DNA of 64,000 nt from Salipiger mangrovisoli (lineage in GTDB: Bacteria; Pseudomonadota; Alphaproteobacteria; Rhodobacterales; Rhodobacteraceae): positions 209,979 to 273,978 of the forward strand of contig NZ_JADFFK010000007.1 in assembly GCF_015223355.1 (NCBI RefSeq), read 5' to 3'. Below the pieces are notes generated by a model. It saw nothing but the letters and a program-made list of their open reading frames with translations. It had not been told where the DNA came from and made no database searches. A program made the translations under genes and the position numbers. The stretch's first letter is position 1. Each line of letters begins with the position of its first letter. Below are positions 25,020 to 32,676 of this stretch, piece by piece.

Positions 25020-26069
25020 ATGACCATCGCCGCGATCAACGAGCAGCTGCTGCGGGCGATCGGGGTGGGGGTTGCGCTTCTCGACCTGCAGAGCCTGCGC
25101 CTGCGCTTCTGCAACGACACGTTCCGCGGCTGGTTCGGCGAGATGGAGGTGGGCTCGAACCTGCTCGAGCAGTTCCAGGACTTCGACACCGAGGCCTTGC
25201 GCGCCGCGCTCGAGGCCGAGGGCCGCTACACCACCGAGACCACCTTCCGCCTGCGCCGCCGCACGATGACCGTGGCGATGGATTTCAACCGCGCCCTCGA
25301 CGAGGACGAGCCGATCGCGGTGCTGGTGTGCCAGAACATCTCGCGCATCAAGGAACTGGAGTCGATGATCGACAGCTATTCCATGATGGTCGAGCGCAAC
25401 ACCCGCGAGATCAAGCGCGAGAAGGAGCAGGTCGAGAAGCTGCTGCTGAACATGATGCCGCGTTCGGTCTACGAGGAATACAAGACCTTCGGCATCGTCA
25501 CGCCCCGGCTCTACGATCCGGTCTCGGTGGTCTGTCTCGATTTCGTCGGCTTTTCCGATATGGTCAGCGCGCATGAGCCGGGGGTGATCGTCTCGGAGCT
25601 CAACGACATCTACACCGCTTTCGACCGCATCGGCGAGCAGTTCGGCTGCGCGCGCATCCGGGCGGTGGGCGATCTCTACATCGGTGTCGCCGGGCTGCCC
25701 GATCCCACCGACGACCACGCGCAGGCGGCCGCCAATGCCGCGATCCGTTTCATGCGCTACCTCAACCAGCGCAACGGCAGCCATCCGATCCAATGGTCCT
25801 GCCGCGTCGGCATCGCCTCGGGAGCGGTGGTCGGATCGGTGGTCGGCGTGCAGAAATACATCTACGATGTCTTCGGCCCCGCGGTGATCACCGCGAGCCA
25901 ACTGCGTTACAAGGCCGAGCCGATGACCATCTCGGGCAACCGCGCGGTGGTCGAGCGGCTCGGTGACGAGTTCACCGCCGCCGAGGCGGGCAGCATCACG
26001 CTCTCGGATGGCAGCGAGGAGGCGGTCTTCCGCATCGCCGCCGAGATGCGCGCGGCGCAGGAACGCTGA
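25020..26069 (+). CDS. PAS domain protein with atypical class III nucleotide cyclase domain
   Basis: A 349-residue soluble protein: N-terminal PAS-like domain (about 8-108), a helical linker with the LLLNMMPRSV signalling-helix motif (141-150), and a class III cyclase homology domain (about 165-330). Metal-binding D174 and D218 are present, and D283 matches the adenine-type position. The residues that normally stabilise the transition state are changed: I290 replaces Asn and Q294 replaces Arg; R214 sits at the Lys position. It may be weakly active, inactive and regulatory, or use another mechanism. It lies between the haemoglobin and a histidine kinase. Confidence 0.82.
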   Translation: MTIAAINEQLLRAIGVGVALLDLQSLRLRFCNDTFRGWFGEMEVGSNLLEQFQDFDTEALRAALEAEGRYTTETTFRLRRRTMTVAMDFNRALDEDEPIAVLVCQNISRIKELESMIDSYSMMVERNTREIKREKEQVEKLLLNMMPRSVYEEYKTFGIVTPRLYDPVSVVCLDFVGFSDMVSAHEPGVIVSELNDIYTAFDRIGEQFGCARIRAVGDLYIGVAGLPDPTDDHAQAAANAAIRFMRYLNQRNGSHPIQWSCRVGIASGAVVGSVVGVQKYIYDVFGPAVITASQLRYKAEPMTISGNRAVVERLGDEFTAAEAGSITLSDGSEEAVFRIAAEMRAAQER

Positions 26070-26070
26070 G

Positions 26071-27978
26071 ATGGCGGTGCGCTTCGATCCCTCGGTGCCG
26101 GAAGCAGGGGGCGGGCCGCAGCGGCGTCCGGCCGACATGCTGGCCGAGGTGATCGATGCGCTGTCCGAGGGTCTGGCGATCTTTGACGAGAACGCCCTGC
26201 TGCTGCGCTTCAATGCGGGGTTCGCCGAGATGAACCCGGCGGTTGCCGACCTGCTGGCCGAGGGGCTCGACTGGTCGCTGCTGCTGCGCGAATGGGTGGT
26301 GCGCGGCGGGCTTGCGCCCGAGGATGCCGAGCGGCTCAACTTCATGGAGGCCAGGCTTGCGGGGGGCGACTGGATGGTCACCCCGCTTGAGATCGAGAGC
26401 GGCGACCGCGTGACGCAGATGGTTCTGCGCAGCACCGCCGCTGGCGGCTTCGTGCTGGTTCAGACCGACGTGACCGAGCGCCGCGTTGTCGAGGAGACCG
26501 AGCGCGCGGCTGACCAGCTGGTGCGCAAGGTGCTGGAAAGCTGCCCGGCAAATATCATCATGTCGCGCGTCGGCGACGGCGAGGTGATCTACCGCTCGCC
26601 CGCCGCGACCGAACTCTTGGGCAGCGCCGAGCACACCCACGCGCATTTCGCCTCGCGCGCCGAGCGGGCCGACTTCATCACCGCAGTGCTTCCCGACGGG
26701 CGGGTCGACGACATGCCGGTGACCGGGATCCGTGCCGATGGCGCGCGGTTTCCCAGTCTGGTCTCGGCGCGGCTGATCCAGTATCGCGGCGAGGACGTGC
26801 TGGTCTCCTCGACCATCGACGTGTCGAAGGAAGTGGAGCTGCGCCGCCGACTTGCCGCGCAGCGCGAACAGATCTTCCAGGCGGAGAAGATGTCGGCGCT
26901 CGGCGAGCTCCTGGCCGGGGTGGCGCACGAGCTGAACAATCCACTCTCGGTGGTGGTAGGCCACGCGCTTATGTTGCGGGACGAGGACATCTCGGACGAG
27001 GTTCTGCGCCGGGTCGAGAAGATCTCGGATGCCGCCGAGCGCTGCGCGCGCATCGTGAAGTCCTTCCTCGCCATGGCCCGGCAGCAGCCTGCGAGGCTGG
27101 TGCCGATGGACATCGCCGAGACGGTCGAGACCGCGGTGGGCGCGCTGTCGCAAAGCGCCGAGGGGCTGGGGGCAGAGGTCTCGCTGCAGATCGCGCCGGA
27201 TCTGCCGCCGGTACGCGGCGATGCGCATCAGATCGCGCAGGTGGTCATCAACCTCGTGACCAATGCCGATCAGGCCATCGGCGAAAGCGGCACTGGCGGG
27301 CGGATCGACGTATCCCTGAGCCACGACCTTGCTGCGCAGCGGGTGGTCCTGCGTGTCGCTGACGACGGGCCGGGCATCCCGAGGGACATCCGCAGCCGCA
27401 TCTTCGACCCGCTTTTCACCACCAAGCCCGTCGGCTCGGGCACGGGCATCGGGCTTGCGCTCTGCCACCGTATCGTCACTGCGCATTCGGGGACGATCGC
27501 GCTGGCCGAGAGCGGTACGGGCGCGACGCTGGTGGTGCGCCTGCCGACCACCGAGGCGCGCGAGGCCGAGGGCGAAGGCGCAACCTTGGCCGCGAAGCCT
27601 GCCGGGCGCGGCGCGGTGCTGGTGGTCGACGATGAGGAGGACGTCTCGGACCTCATCCGCGAGATCCTCGGGCGCGACGGCTTCGAGGTGACGGTCGCCG
27701 GCTCGGCCGAGGCCGCGCTCGACCTTTTGGCCGGAAGAGAGTTCGCGCTGATCCTGACCGACCTCAACATGCCGGGGCTGGGCGGGCGCGGGTTCTACGA
27801 ACGGCTGCTGCGTGACCGCCCGTCGATGGCCCGCCGCATGGGCTTCGTCACCGGCGACACGATGAGCCCGCAGGCGCGCGGTTTTCTCGACGGCGCCGGG
27901 CGCCCCTTCCTCGAAAAGCCCGTTGCGCCCGAAGAACTCCGCCGCCTCGCGCGCGGCATGCTGGAGGGCAACGCATGA
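26071..27978 (+). CDS. Soluble PAS hybrid histidine kinase with C-terminal receiver
   Basis: A 635-residue cytosolic kinase with no membrane helix. Two PAS-like regions occupy about 22-135 and 145-250, followed by a helical segment, HisKA with phosphorylatable H286 (GVAHELNNPL), an ATPase domain with N-box NLVTNADQAI, G1 DDGPGIP and G2 GSGTGIGLAL, and a receiver (about 514-632) with D520/D521, phosphoacceptor D564 and K616. One base separates it from the cyclase gene and four bases overlap the response regulator. The input is probably haem-ligand or redox state relayed by the upstream proteins. Confidence 0.92.
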   Translation: MAVRFDPSVPEAGGGPQRRPADMLAEVIDALSEGLAIFDENALLLRFNAGFAEMNPAVADLLAEGLDWSLLLREWVVRGGLAPEDAERLNFMEARLAGGDWMVTPLEIESGDRVTQMVLRSTAAGGFVLVQTDVTERRVVEETERAADQLVRKVLESCPANIIMSRVGDGEVIYRSPAATELLGSAEHTHAHFASRAERADFITAVLPDGRVDDMPVTGIRADGARFPSLVSARLIQYRGEDVLVSSTIDVSKEVELRRRLAAQREQIFQAEKMSALGELLAGVAHELNNPLSVVVGHALMLRDEDISDEVLRRVEKISDAAERCARIVKSFLAMARQQPARLVPMDIAETVETAVGALSQSAEGLGAEVSLQIAPDLPPVRGDAHQIAQVVINLVTNADQAIGESGTGGRIDVSLSHDLAAQRVVLRVADDGPGIPRDIRSRIFDPLFTTKPVGSGTGIGLALCHRIVTAHSGTIALAESGTGATLVVRLPTTEAREAEGEGATLAAKPAGRGAVLVVDDEEDVSDLIREILGRDGFEVTVAGSAEAALDLLAGREFALILTDLNMPGLGGRGFYERLLRDRPSMARRMGFVTGDTMSPQARGFLDGAGRPFLEKPVAPEELRRLARGMLEGNA

Positions 27979-28673
27979 GCGATCACGTCCTGATTTGCGA
28001 CGACGAGCAGGACCTGCGCGAGATGGTCGGCGAGTACCTCGGCAAACGCGGCTATCGCACCACGCTGGCGGGCGGGGCCGACGAGTTGCGCGAGAAGCTG
28101 GCGCAGGACCGGCCCGATCTCATCCTGCTCGACATCAACATGCCCGGCGAGGACGGGCTTTCCGTGCTGCGCAGCCTGCAGGGTCCGGAGGCGCCGATGG
28201 TCATCATGCTGACCGCCGCAGGCGAGGTGATCGACCGGGTGGTCGGCCTCGAGATGGGGGCGGACGATTACCTTGCGAAACCCGTCGATCTGCGCGAGCT
28301 CGCCTCGCGGATAAAAGCGGTGCTGCGCCGGCAGACCTCGACCCCAGAAGAGGCGCCGCGCGAGCGCACGCGCTTCCGTTTTGGCAAGACATGGCTCGAC
28401 CTCGACGCGGCCAAGCTCTTCGATGAAGAGGGGGTGGAGCTGCCGCTCACCGCCATGGAATTCAACCTGCTGAAGCTCTTCGCCCGCAACCGGGGCCGCG
28501 TGCTCAACCGCGACCAGATCCTCGAGGGGGCGCATGACCGTTCGTGGGATCCCTTCGACCGCTCGATCGATATCCGCATCTCGCGCATTCGCAAGAAGAT
28601 CGAGGTGAACCCGGCCAAGCCCGAAGTGATCCGCACCGTGCGCGGCGTCGGCTACATCTACGATCCGGGCTGA
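27975..28673 (+). CDS. OmpR/PhoB family response regulator
   Basis: A 232-residue two-domain regulator: receiver (about 1-115) with D9-D10, phosphoacceptor D53 and the KPVD lysine near 103, then an OmpR-type winged helix (about 135-230, with TAMEFNLLKLFARNRGRVLNR and VRGVGYIY). Its ATG overlaps the kinase stop (ATGA), so it is the cognate partner. OmpR-family regulators bind direct repeats, which makes it the leading candidate to bind the GAAAC repeats found across this island, including one that overlaps its own stop codon. Confidence 0.93.
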   Translation: MSDHVLICDDEQDLREMVGEYLGKRGYRTTLAGGADELREKLAQDRPDLILLDINMPGEDGLSVLRSLQGPEAPMVIMLTAAGEVIDRVVGLEMGADDYLAKPVDLRELASRIKAVLRRQTSTPEEAPRERTRFRFGKTWLDLDAAKLFDEEGVELPLTAMEFNLLKLFARNRGRVLNRDQILEGAHDRSWDPFDRSIDIRISRIRKKIEVNPAKPEVIRTVRGVGYIYDPG

Positions 28674-28718
28674 AATGATTGAAACCATCTTGACCGGGGT
28701 CTGACACAGGCGGGAAAC
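28671..28718 (+). promoter_or_regulatory. GAAAC direct repeat, copy 4 (globin / CysK-Grx operon promoter)
   Basis: TGAAAT-GAT-TGAAAC at 28671-28685 (one mismatch) and a third GAAAC at 28714-28718, exactly 33 bp after the second. The first unit includes the response-regulator stop codon. The globin start lies 47 bases beyond. Confidence 0.68.
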
Positions 28719-28765
28719 TCGGGGCAGAGAGACTGGCGGCATCATTCGAACATGAGGATCGCGCC

Positions 28766-29203
28766 ATGACCCTGACCACGCAGAACATCTCTGACATCCG
28801 CGCCAGCTGGCAGGTGCTTGCCGCGGACGCCGATGCCTTCACCAGTGACTTCTACGCGGCCCTCTTCCGCCGGAACCCGGCGCTGCGCTCGCTTTTCGCG
28901 AACACCGATCTGCCCGCGCAGCGCAAGAAGCTGGTCGCGGCGCTTGCGCTGGTGGTGCGCCAGGCCGACGATCTTGCGCCGCTGCTCGCCCCCCTCGCGG
29001 ACATGGGGGCCCGCCACCTCGGCTACGGCGTGAAGGAGGCCGACTATGACGCCGTGGGGGGCGCGCTGATCGAGACCATGGAGACGCACCTTCGCGCGCT
29101 CTTCACCGCCGAGGTCCGCGCGGCCTGGCTGGCCGCCTATGGCGCGGTCGCGGGCGCCATGATGGCCGGGGCCAGGGCCGCGGCCGCGCGCAAGTCGGCC
29201 TGA
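28766..29203 (+). CDS. Single-domain globin (flavohaemoglobin/Vgb-like)
   Basis: A 145-residue 3-over-3 globin like the haem domain of flavohaemoglobins and Vitreoscilla haemoglobin. FYAALFRRNPALRSLF gives the B-C region with Y30, DLPAQRKKL gives Q52 at about E7, and GARHLGYGV gives proximal H84. No reductase domain follows, so electrons must come from elsewhere; the flavoproteins nearby are candidates. GAGG precedes ATG 28766. It is the first gene of a run with a 43-residue protein, a cysteine synthase-glutaredoxin fusion and an MFS carrier. Likely NO or O2 chemistry. Confidence 0.9.
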   Translation: MTLTTQNISDIRASWQVLAADADAFTSDFYAALFRRNPALRSLFANTDLPAQRKKLVAALALVVRQADDLAPLLAPLADMGARHLGYGVKEADYDAVGGALIETMETHLRALFTAEVRAAWLAAYGAVAGAMMAGARAAAARKSA

Positions 29204-29214
29204 GGAGGCGCGGC

Positions 29215-29346
29215 ATGCCCCGGTCACCCGCCCCCTCGATCCCGCCCGCCGCCTTTGTCGCGGCGGGGCGCCGCAAACTGGCCGCCGCCGGTCTCGCGAC
29301 AGCGGCGGCCGGGGTCTTTGCCCATTGCCTCCTTTCGTTTCTCTGA
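29215..29346 (+). CDS. Small putative membrane protein, 43 residues
   Basis: A short gene 11 bases after the globin stop with GGAGG 6 bases before ATG 29215. The first 20 residues are Pro- and Arg-rich; the rest (KLAAAGLATAAAGVFAHCLL) could form one membrane helix. Spacing on both sides (11 and 24 bases) and the ribosome site support translation, but the Ala/Gly content leaves doubt. No family recognised. Confidence 0.5.
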   Translation: MPRSPAPSIPPAAFVAAGRRKLAAAGLATAAAGVFAHCLLSFL

Positions 29347-29370
29347 CCGCATTTCAGAAGGACACATCCG

Positions 29371-30873
29371 ATGACCAAAGCCTTTGACTCCATTCTCGAG
29401 ACCGTCGGAAACACCCCAATCGTCCGGATCACCAAGCTCGCCCCCGAGGGTGTCGAGCTCTTCGTCAAGCTCGAGGCTTTCAACCCCATGGGCTCGGTCA
29501 AGGACCGGCTGGCGCTGGGGATCATCGAGGCCGCCGAGGCCGACGGCTCGCTCACGCCCGGTCAGACGGTCGTCGAGGCCACGAGCGGCAACACCGGCAT
29601 CGGCCTTGCCATGGTCTGCGCTGCCAAGGGCTACCCGCTGGTGGTGACCATGGCCGAGAGCTTTTCGATCGAGCGGCGCAAGCTGATGCGCTTTCTCGGT
29701 GCCAAGGTGATCCTCACCCCGGCCTCGGAGAAGGGCTCGGGGATGATCGCCAAGGCGCGCGAACTGGCCGACAAACATGGCTGGTTCCTTGCGCGCCAGT
29801 TCGAGAACGAGGCCGGGCCGGACATGCATTCACGCACCACGGCGCAGGAGATCCTCGAATGTTTCGACGATGCCCCGCTGGACTACTGGGTCAGCGGCTT
29901 CGGCACCGGCGGCACGCTCAAGGGGGTCGCGCGCAAGCTGAAGGCAGACAGCCCCTCTACCAGGATCATCGCCGCCGAGCCCGACAATTCCGCGCTGCTC
30001 GCCTCGGGCTGGTGCCAGCCCTACAACGCCGACGGCTCTCCGGCCGCCAGCCACCCCGCCTTTCGGCCGCACTTGATGCAGGGCTGGTCTCCCGATTTCG
30101 TGCCGAAGCTGGTCGACGACGTGCTGCGCGCGGACTGGATCGACGAGCTGGTGCCGGTGGCCGGCGCCGATGCCATGACCTGCGCGCAGGATCTGGCGCG
30201 CTACGAGGGCATCCTCTGCGGCACCTCGGGCGGGGCCACCTTTGCCGCCGCGCTGGACATTGCCCGGCGCGCTCCAAGGGGATCGCGCATCCTCGCCATG
30301 CTGCCCGACACCGGCGAGCGCTACCTGTCGACGCCGCTCTTCGCCGAGATCGAGGAGGTGATGAACGCCGAGGAGCTGGACATCGCCGCCTCGACCCCTC
30401 GCTTCCGCTTTGACGCGAGCGCCAGCACCCCGGCTGCGCAGGCCGCTCCGCCCGCCGTCCCGACCGAGGCGGCGCGGGCAGAGCTGGCGACGCTGATCTC
30501 GAACCCCGAGACTCCGGTGGTCTTCTTCGCGCTCGAGTGGTGCGAGTTCTGCTGGTCGGTGCGCAAGCTCTTCGCCGCGGCCGGGATCGAGTATCTGTCC
30601 GTCGATCTCGACGGCGCCGCCTATCGCCAAGACGATCGCGGCGGCGCGCTGCGCAAGGCGCTGGCCGAGAAGACCGGCGCGGTGACCATCCCGCAGATCT
30701 TCATCGGCGGTCGCCACGTCGGCGGGGCCACCGAGACCTTCGACGCCTTCAACAGTGGCGCGTTGCAGGAAATGCTGGCGGGTTTGGGGCGGCAGGTCCA
30801 TACCGAGGGCATCGGCAATGCCTATGGATTCCTGCCCGCGTGGCTGCACCCTCGCAAGCCGGCGTCCGCCTGA
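29371..30873 (+). CDS. Cysteine synthase-glutaredoxin fusion protein
   Basis: A 500-residue fusion. Residues 1-335 are an O-acetylserine sulfhydrylase (CysK/CBS fold) with PLP lysine K44 (GSVKDR), SGNTG at 72-76 and a GTGGT phosphate loop near 178-182. A Pro/Ala linker (about 350-370) leads to a glutaredoxin domain (about 380-475) with active site CEFC (391-394), cis-Pro TIP (439-441) and the GG motif. Joining cysteine or persulfide synthesis to a dithiol reductase suggests thiol repair or sulfide handling under stress. It is third in the globin operon and 12 bases ahead of an MFS gene. Confidence 0.92.
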   Translation: MTKAFDSILETVGNTPIVRITKLAPEGVELFVKLEAFNPMGSVKDRLALGIIEAAEADGSLTPGQTVVEATSGNTGIGLAMVCAAKGYPLVVTMAESFSIERRKLMRFLGAKVILTPASEKGSGMIAKARELADKHGWFLARQFENEAGPDMHSRTTAQEILECFDDAPLDYWVSGFGTGGTLKGVARKLKADSPSTRIIAAEPDNSALLASGWCQPYNADGSPAASHPAFRPHLMQGWSPDFVPKLVDDVLRADWIDELVPVAGADAMTCAQDLARYEGILCGTSGGATFAAALDIARRAPRGSRILAMLPDTGERYLSTPLFAEIEEVMNAEELDIAASTPRFRFDASASTPAAQAAPPAVPTEAARAELATLISNPETPVVFFALEWCEFCWSVRKLFAAAGIEYLSVDLDGAAYRQDDRGGALRKALAEKTGAVTIPQIFIGGRHVGGATETFDAFNSGALQEMLAGLGRQVHTEGIGNAYGFLPAWLHPRKPASA

Positions 30874-30885
30874 GGAGGAGAGGAC

Positions 30886-32130
30886 ATGGAACAGATTGGC
30901 GACGCACCGAAGGTCTCGCAGGACCGGTATCGCTGGGTCATCGTCATCGCCGCCTCGATCGTGCTGGCCGTGTCGATGGGGCAGCTGGTCAACGGGCTCT
31001 CGGCCTTTTTCACGCCGCTTGAGGACAGCCAGGGCTGGAGCCGGGGCGACATCGCGCTGATCAACTCGGCGGGGCTGATCGGGCTCGCCCTAGGGGGCAT
31101 CGCGATGGGCTGGCTTGCGGACCGGGTGGACACGCGCAGGGTGGTGCTGGCGGGCGCGGTGGTGACCGGGCTCTGCGTGACCGCCGCGGGCTTCACGACC
31201 GCACTCTGGCAACTCTACGCACTGTTCTTCTTGGCCGGAGCGCTTGGCGGAGGGGCGCTTTTCGCGCCGCTCTTCGCGCTTGTTGGAAGCTGGTTCCGCA
31301 CCGGCGCGGGGCTGGCGATCGGCATCGTCTCGGCAGGTCAGGCCATGGGGCAGGGCGGCATTCCGCTGGCCAATGCCATGCTGATCGACGCCCTAGGCTG
31401 GCGCGGCGCCTTTGTCGCGATCGGGCTTGCCTCGCTGGTGGTCATGGTGCCGCTGGCGCTGCTGGCGCGCGCACCGAGGGCCGAGACGGCCGGTGCCGCG
31501 GCGCAGGCCGCGGAGGAGGAGCCCGCGGTCCGGCCCGCGGTCGTGGTCGTTCTGATGAGCCTCGGGGTGATCTTCTGCTGCGGCTTGATGTCGGTGCCGC
31601 TCATGCATCTTGCGCCGCTGGTCGAGCTTTGCGGCGCGAGCGGCCCGGAGGCGGGCGGCGTGCTCTTCGTGATGATGCTGACCGCCATCGCCGGCCGGGT
31701 GGCCTTTGGCAAGCTGGCGGATGTCATCGGCGCGCTGCCGGCCTATCTGGCCGCCAGCGCCTGGCAGACCGCGCTGGTCTATGTCTTCATCCAGATCGAC
31801 GACATCGGCCTGTTCTACCTCTTCGCGCCGATCTACGGCTTCGGCTACGCCGGGGTCATGACCGGGGTGCTGACCACCATCCGCGCCTTGATCCCGGCGT
31901 GGTGCCGGGCCGGGGCGAGCGGCATCATCATCGCCTTTGCCTGGGGCGGGCACGGGCTTGGCGGCTGGCTTGGTGGGGCGTTTTTCGACCGGACCGGCAG
32001 CTACGACCTGACCTTCGGCGTGGCGGCGCTGGCGGGGGTGGTGAATCTGGCGCTGCTGCTCACGCTCGGGGCGCTGGTGCTGCGCGGCCGGGCAAACCCG
32101 CCCAAGCCGCTGAGGCCGGTCCACGCCTGA
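30886..32130 (+). CDS. Major facilitator superfamily transporter
   Basis: A 414-residue inner-membrane carrier with about 12 helices in two halves joined by a loop near residues 200-220. GWLADRVDTRRVVLAG matches the MFS loop 2-3 signature. It resembles the monocarboxylate / oxalate-formate antiporter group by its overall pattern. AGGAGG precedes ATG 30886 by a few bases. As last gene of the globin and cysteine synthase operon it may export or import a sulfur compound or organic acid; substrate unknown. Confidence 0.85.
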   Translation: MEQIGDAPKVSQDRYRWVIVIAASIVLAVSMGQLVNGLSAFFTPLEDSQGWSRGDIALINSAGLIGLALGGIAMGWLADRVDTRRVVLAGAVVTGLCVTAAGFTTALWQLYALFFLAGALGGGALFAPLFALVGSWFRTGAGLAIGIVSAGQAMGQGGIPLANAMLIDALGWRGAFVAIGLASLVVMVPLALLARAPRAETAGAAAQAAEEEPAVRPAVVVVLMSLGVIFCCGLMSVPLMHLAPLVELCGASGPEAGGVLFVMMLTAIAGRVAFGKLADVIGALPAYLAASAWQTALVYVFIQIDDIGLFYLFAPIYGFGYAGVMTGVLTTIRALIPAWCRAGASGIIIAFAWGGHGLGGWLGGAFFDRTGSYDLTFGVAALAGVVNLALLLTLGALVLRGRANPPKPLRPVHA

Positions 32131-32193
32131 CCGCGGCGATGGCGACGGCGCCGGACACAGGCCGTCCGGGGCCGTCGTCACATGCCGCTGCGG

Positions 32194-32526
32194 TCAGGGC
32201 TTGGGGATCGCGCCGCGCGGCAGCGGCGACGCGCGCCGAACCACCTCGTCCCAGCCGGGCCGGCGGGTGTAACGCACGACGAGCGATGCATCCACGGCGA
32301 TGACAAGGGCGTTCAGCGTGTAAAGCCAGACGATGGGCGGCAACACACCGGTTTCGCGCCAGAGCAGCAGCTTCGAGGCGACGCCGCAGAGGTAGCCGAA
32401 GCCGATCACCAGCACGAAGGGCAGGCTTTTGCCTCGCGCCTCCCGCTGCCGCATCATCTTGTAGATCGAACAGTACCAGCCGGTCGAGAAGGCGACCAGC
32501 ATGATGGCTTCCAATACCCCGGACAT
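32194..32526 (-). CDS. Small three-helix membrane protein, PQ-loop/SemiSWEET-like
   Basis: A 110-residue protein with three hydrophobic segments (about 4-20, 35-54, 63-84) and a basic loop between the first two (YKMMRQREARGKSLPF). The K(S)LPF and later LPP positions resemble the PQ-loop pattern of SemiSWEET half-transporters, but the match is not firm. It is convergent with the MFS gene and followed by no obvious terminator. Possible sugar or metabolite half-carrier; otherwise uncharacterised. Confidence 0.6.
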   Translation of the reverse strand: MSGVLEAIMLVAFSTGWYCSIYKMMRQREARGKSLPFVLVIGFGYLCGVASKLLLWRETGVLPPIVWLYTLNALVIAVDASLVVRYTRRPGWDEVVRRASPLPRGAIPKP

Positions 32527-32645
32527 GTGCAGTTTCCCCTGTCAGGGAGCGCGGGCCGCTCGGCTGATGGCGTGATCGGGGAAGCTTGCGCGGCGATTGT
32601 TGCAGAACTGTTTGAAAGTGCCGCAACGCGGCGGGCGGGCAAGGG

Positions 32646-32663
32646 GCCCGCCGTTCGGCGGGC
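32646..32663 (-). terminator. Hairpin after the TRAP transporter operon
   Basis: GCCCGCC-GTTC-GGCGGGC, a 7-bp GC stem with tetraloop, 14 bases past the dctM-type stop. No long T run follows, so it could also act as an mRNA-stabilising hairpin. Confidence 0.6.
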
Positions 32664-32676
32664 GCCTTGCGCCGGT

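Noticed and set aside
20489..28718. GAAAC motifs as EcfG-type (GGAAC-N16/17-CGTT) promoters or as LexA boxes (GTTC-N7-GTTC)
   Set aside because: The motif is GAAAC, paired at 9 bp, with no CGTT at the right distance and no GTTC pair of the LexA type.
3852..32610. Shared 13-mer ATTGTTGCAGAAC near 3855 and near 32597
   Set aside because: Pairs of identical 13-mers are expected many times by chance in 64 kb on two strands, and the flanks do not match.
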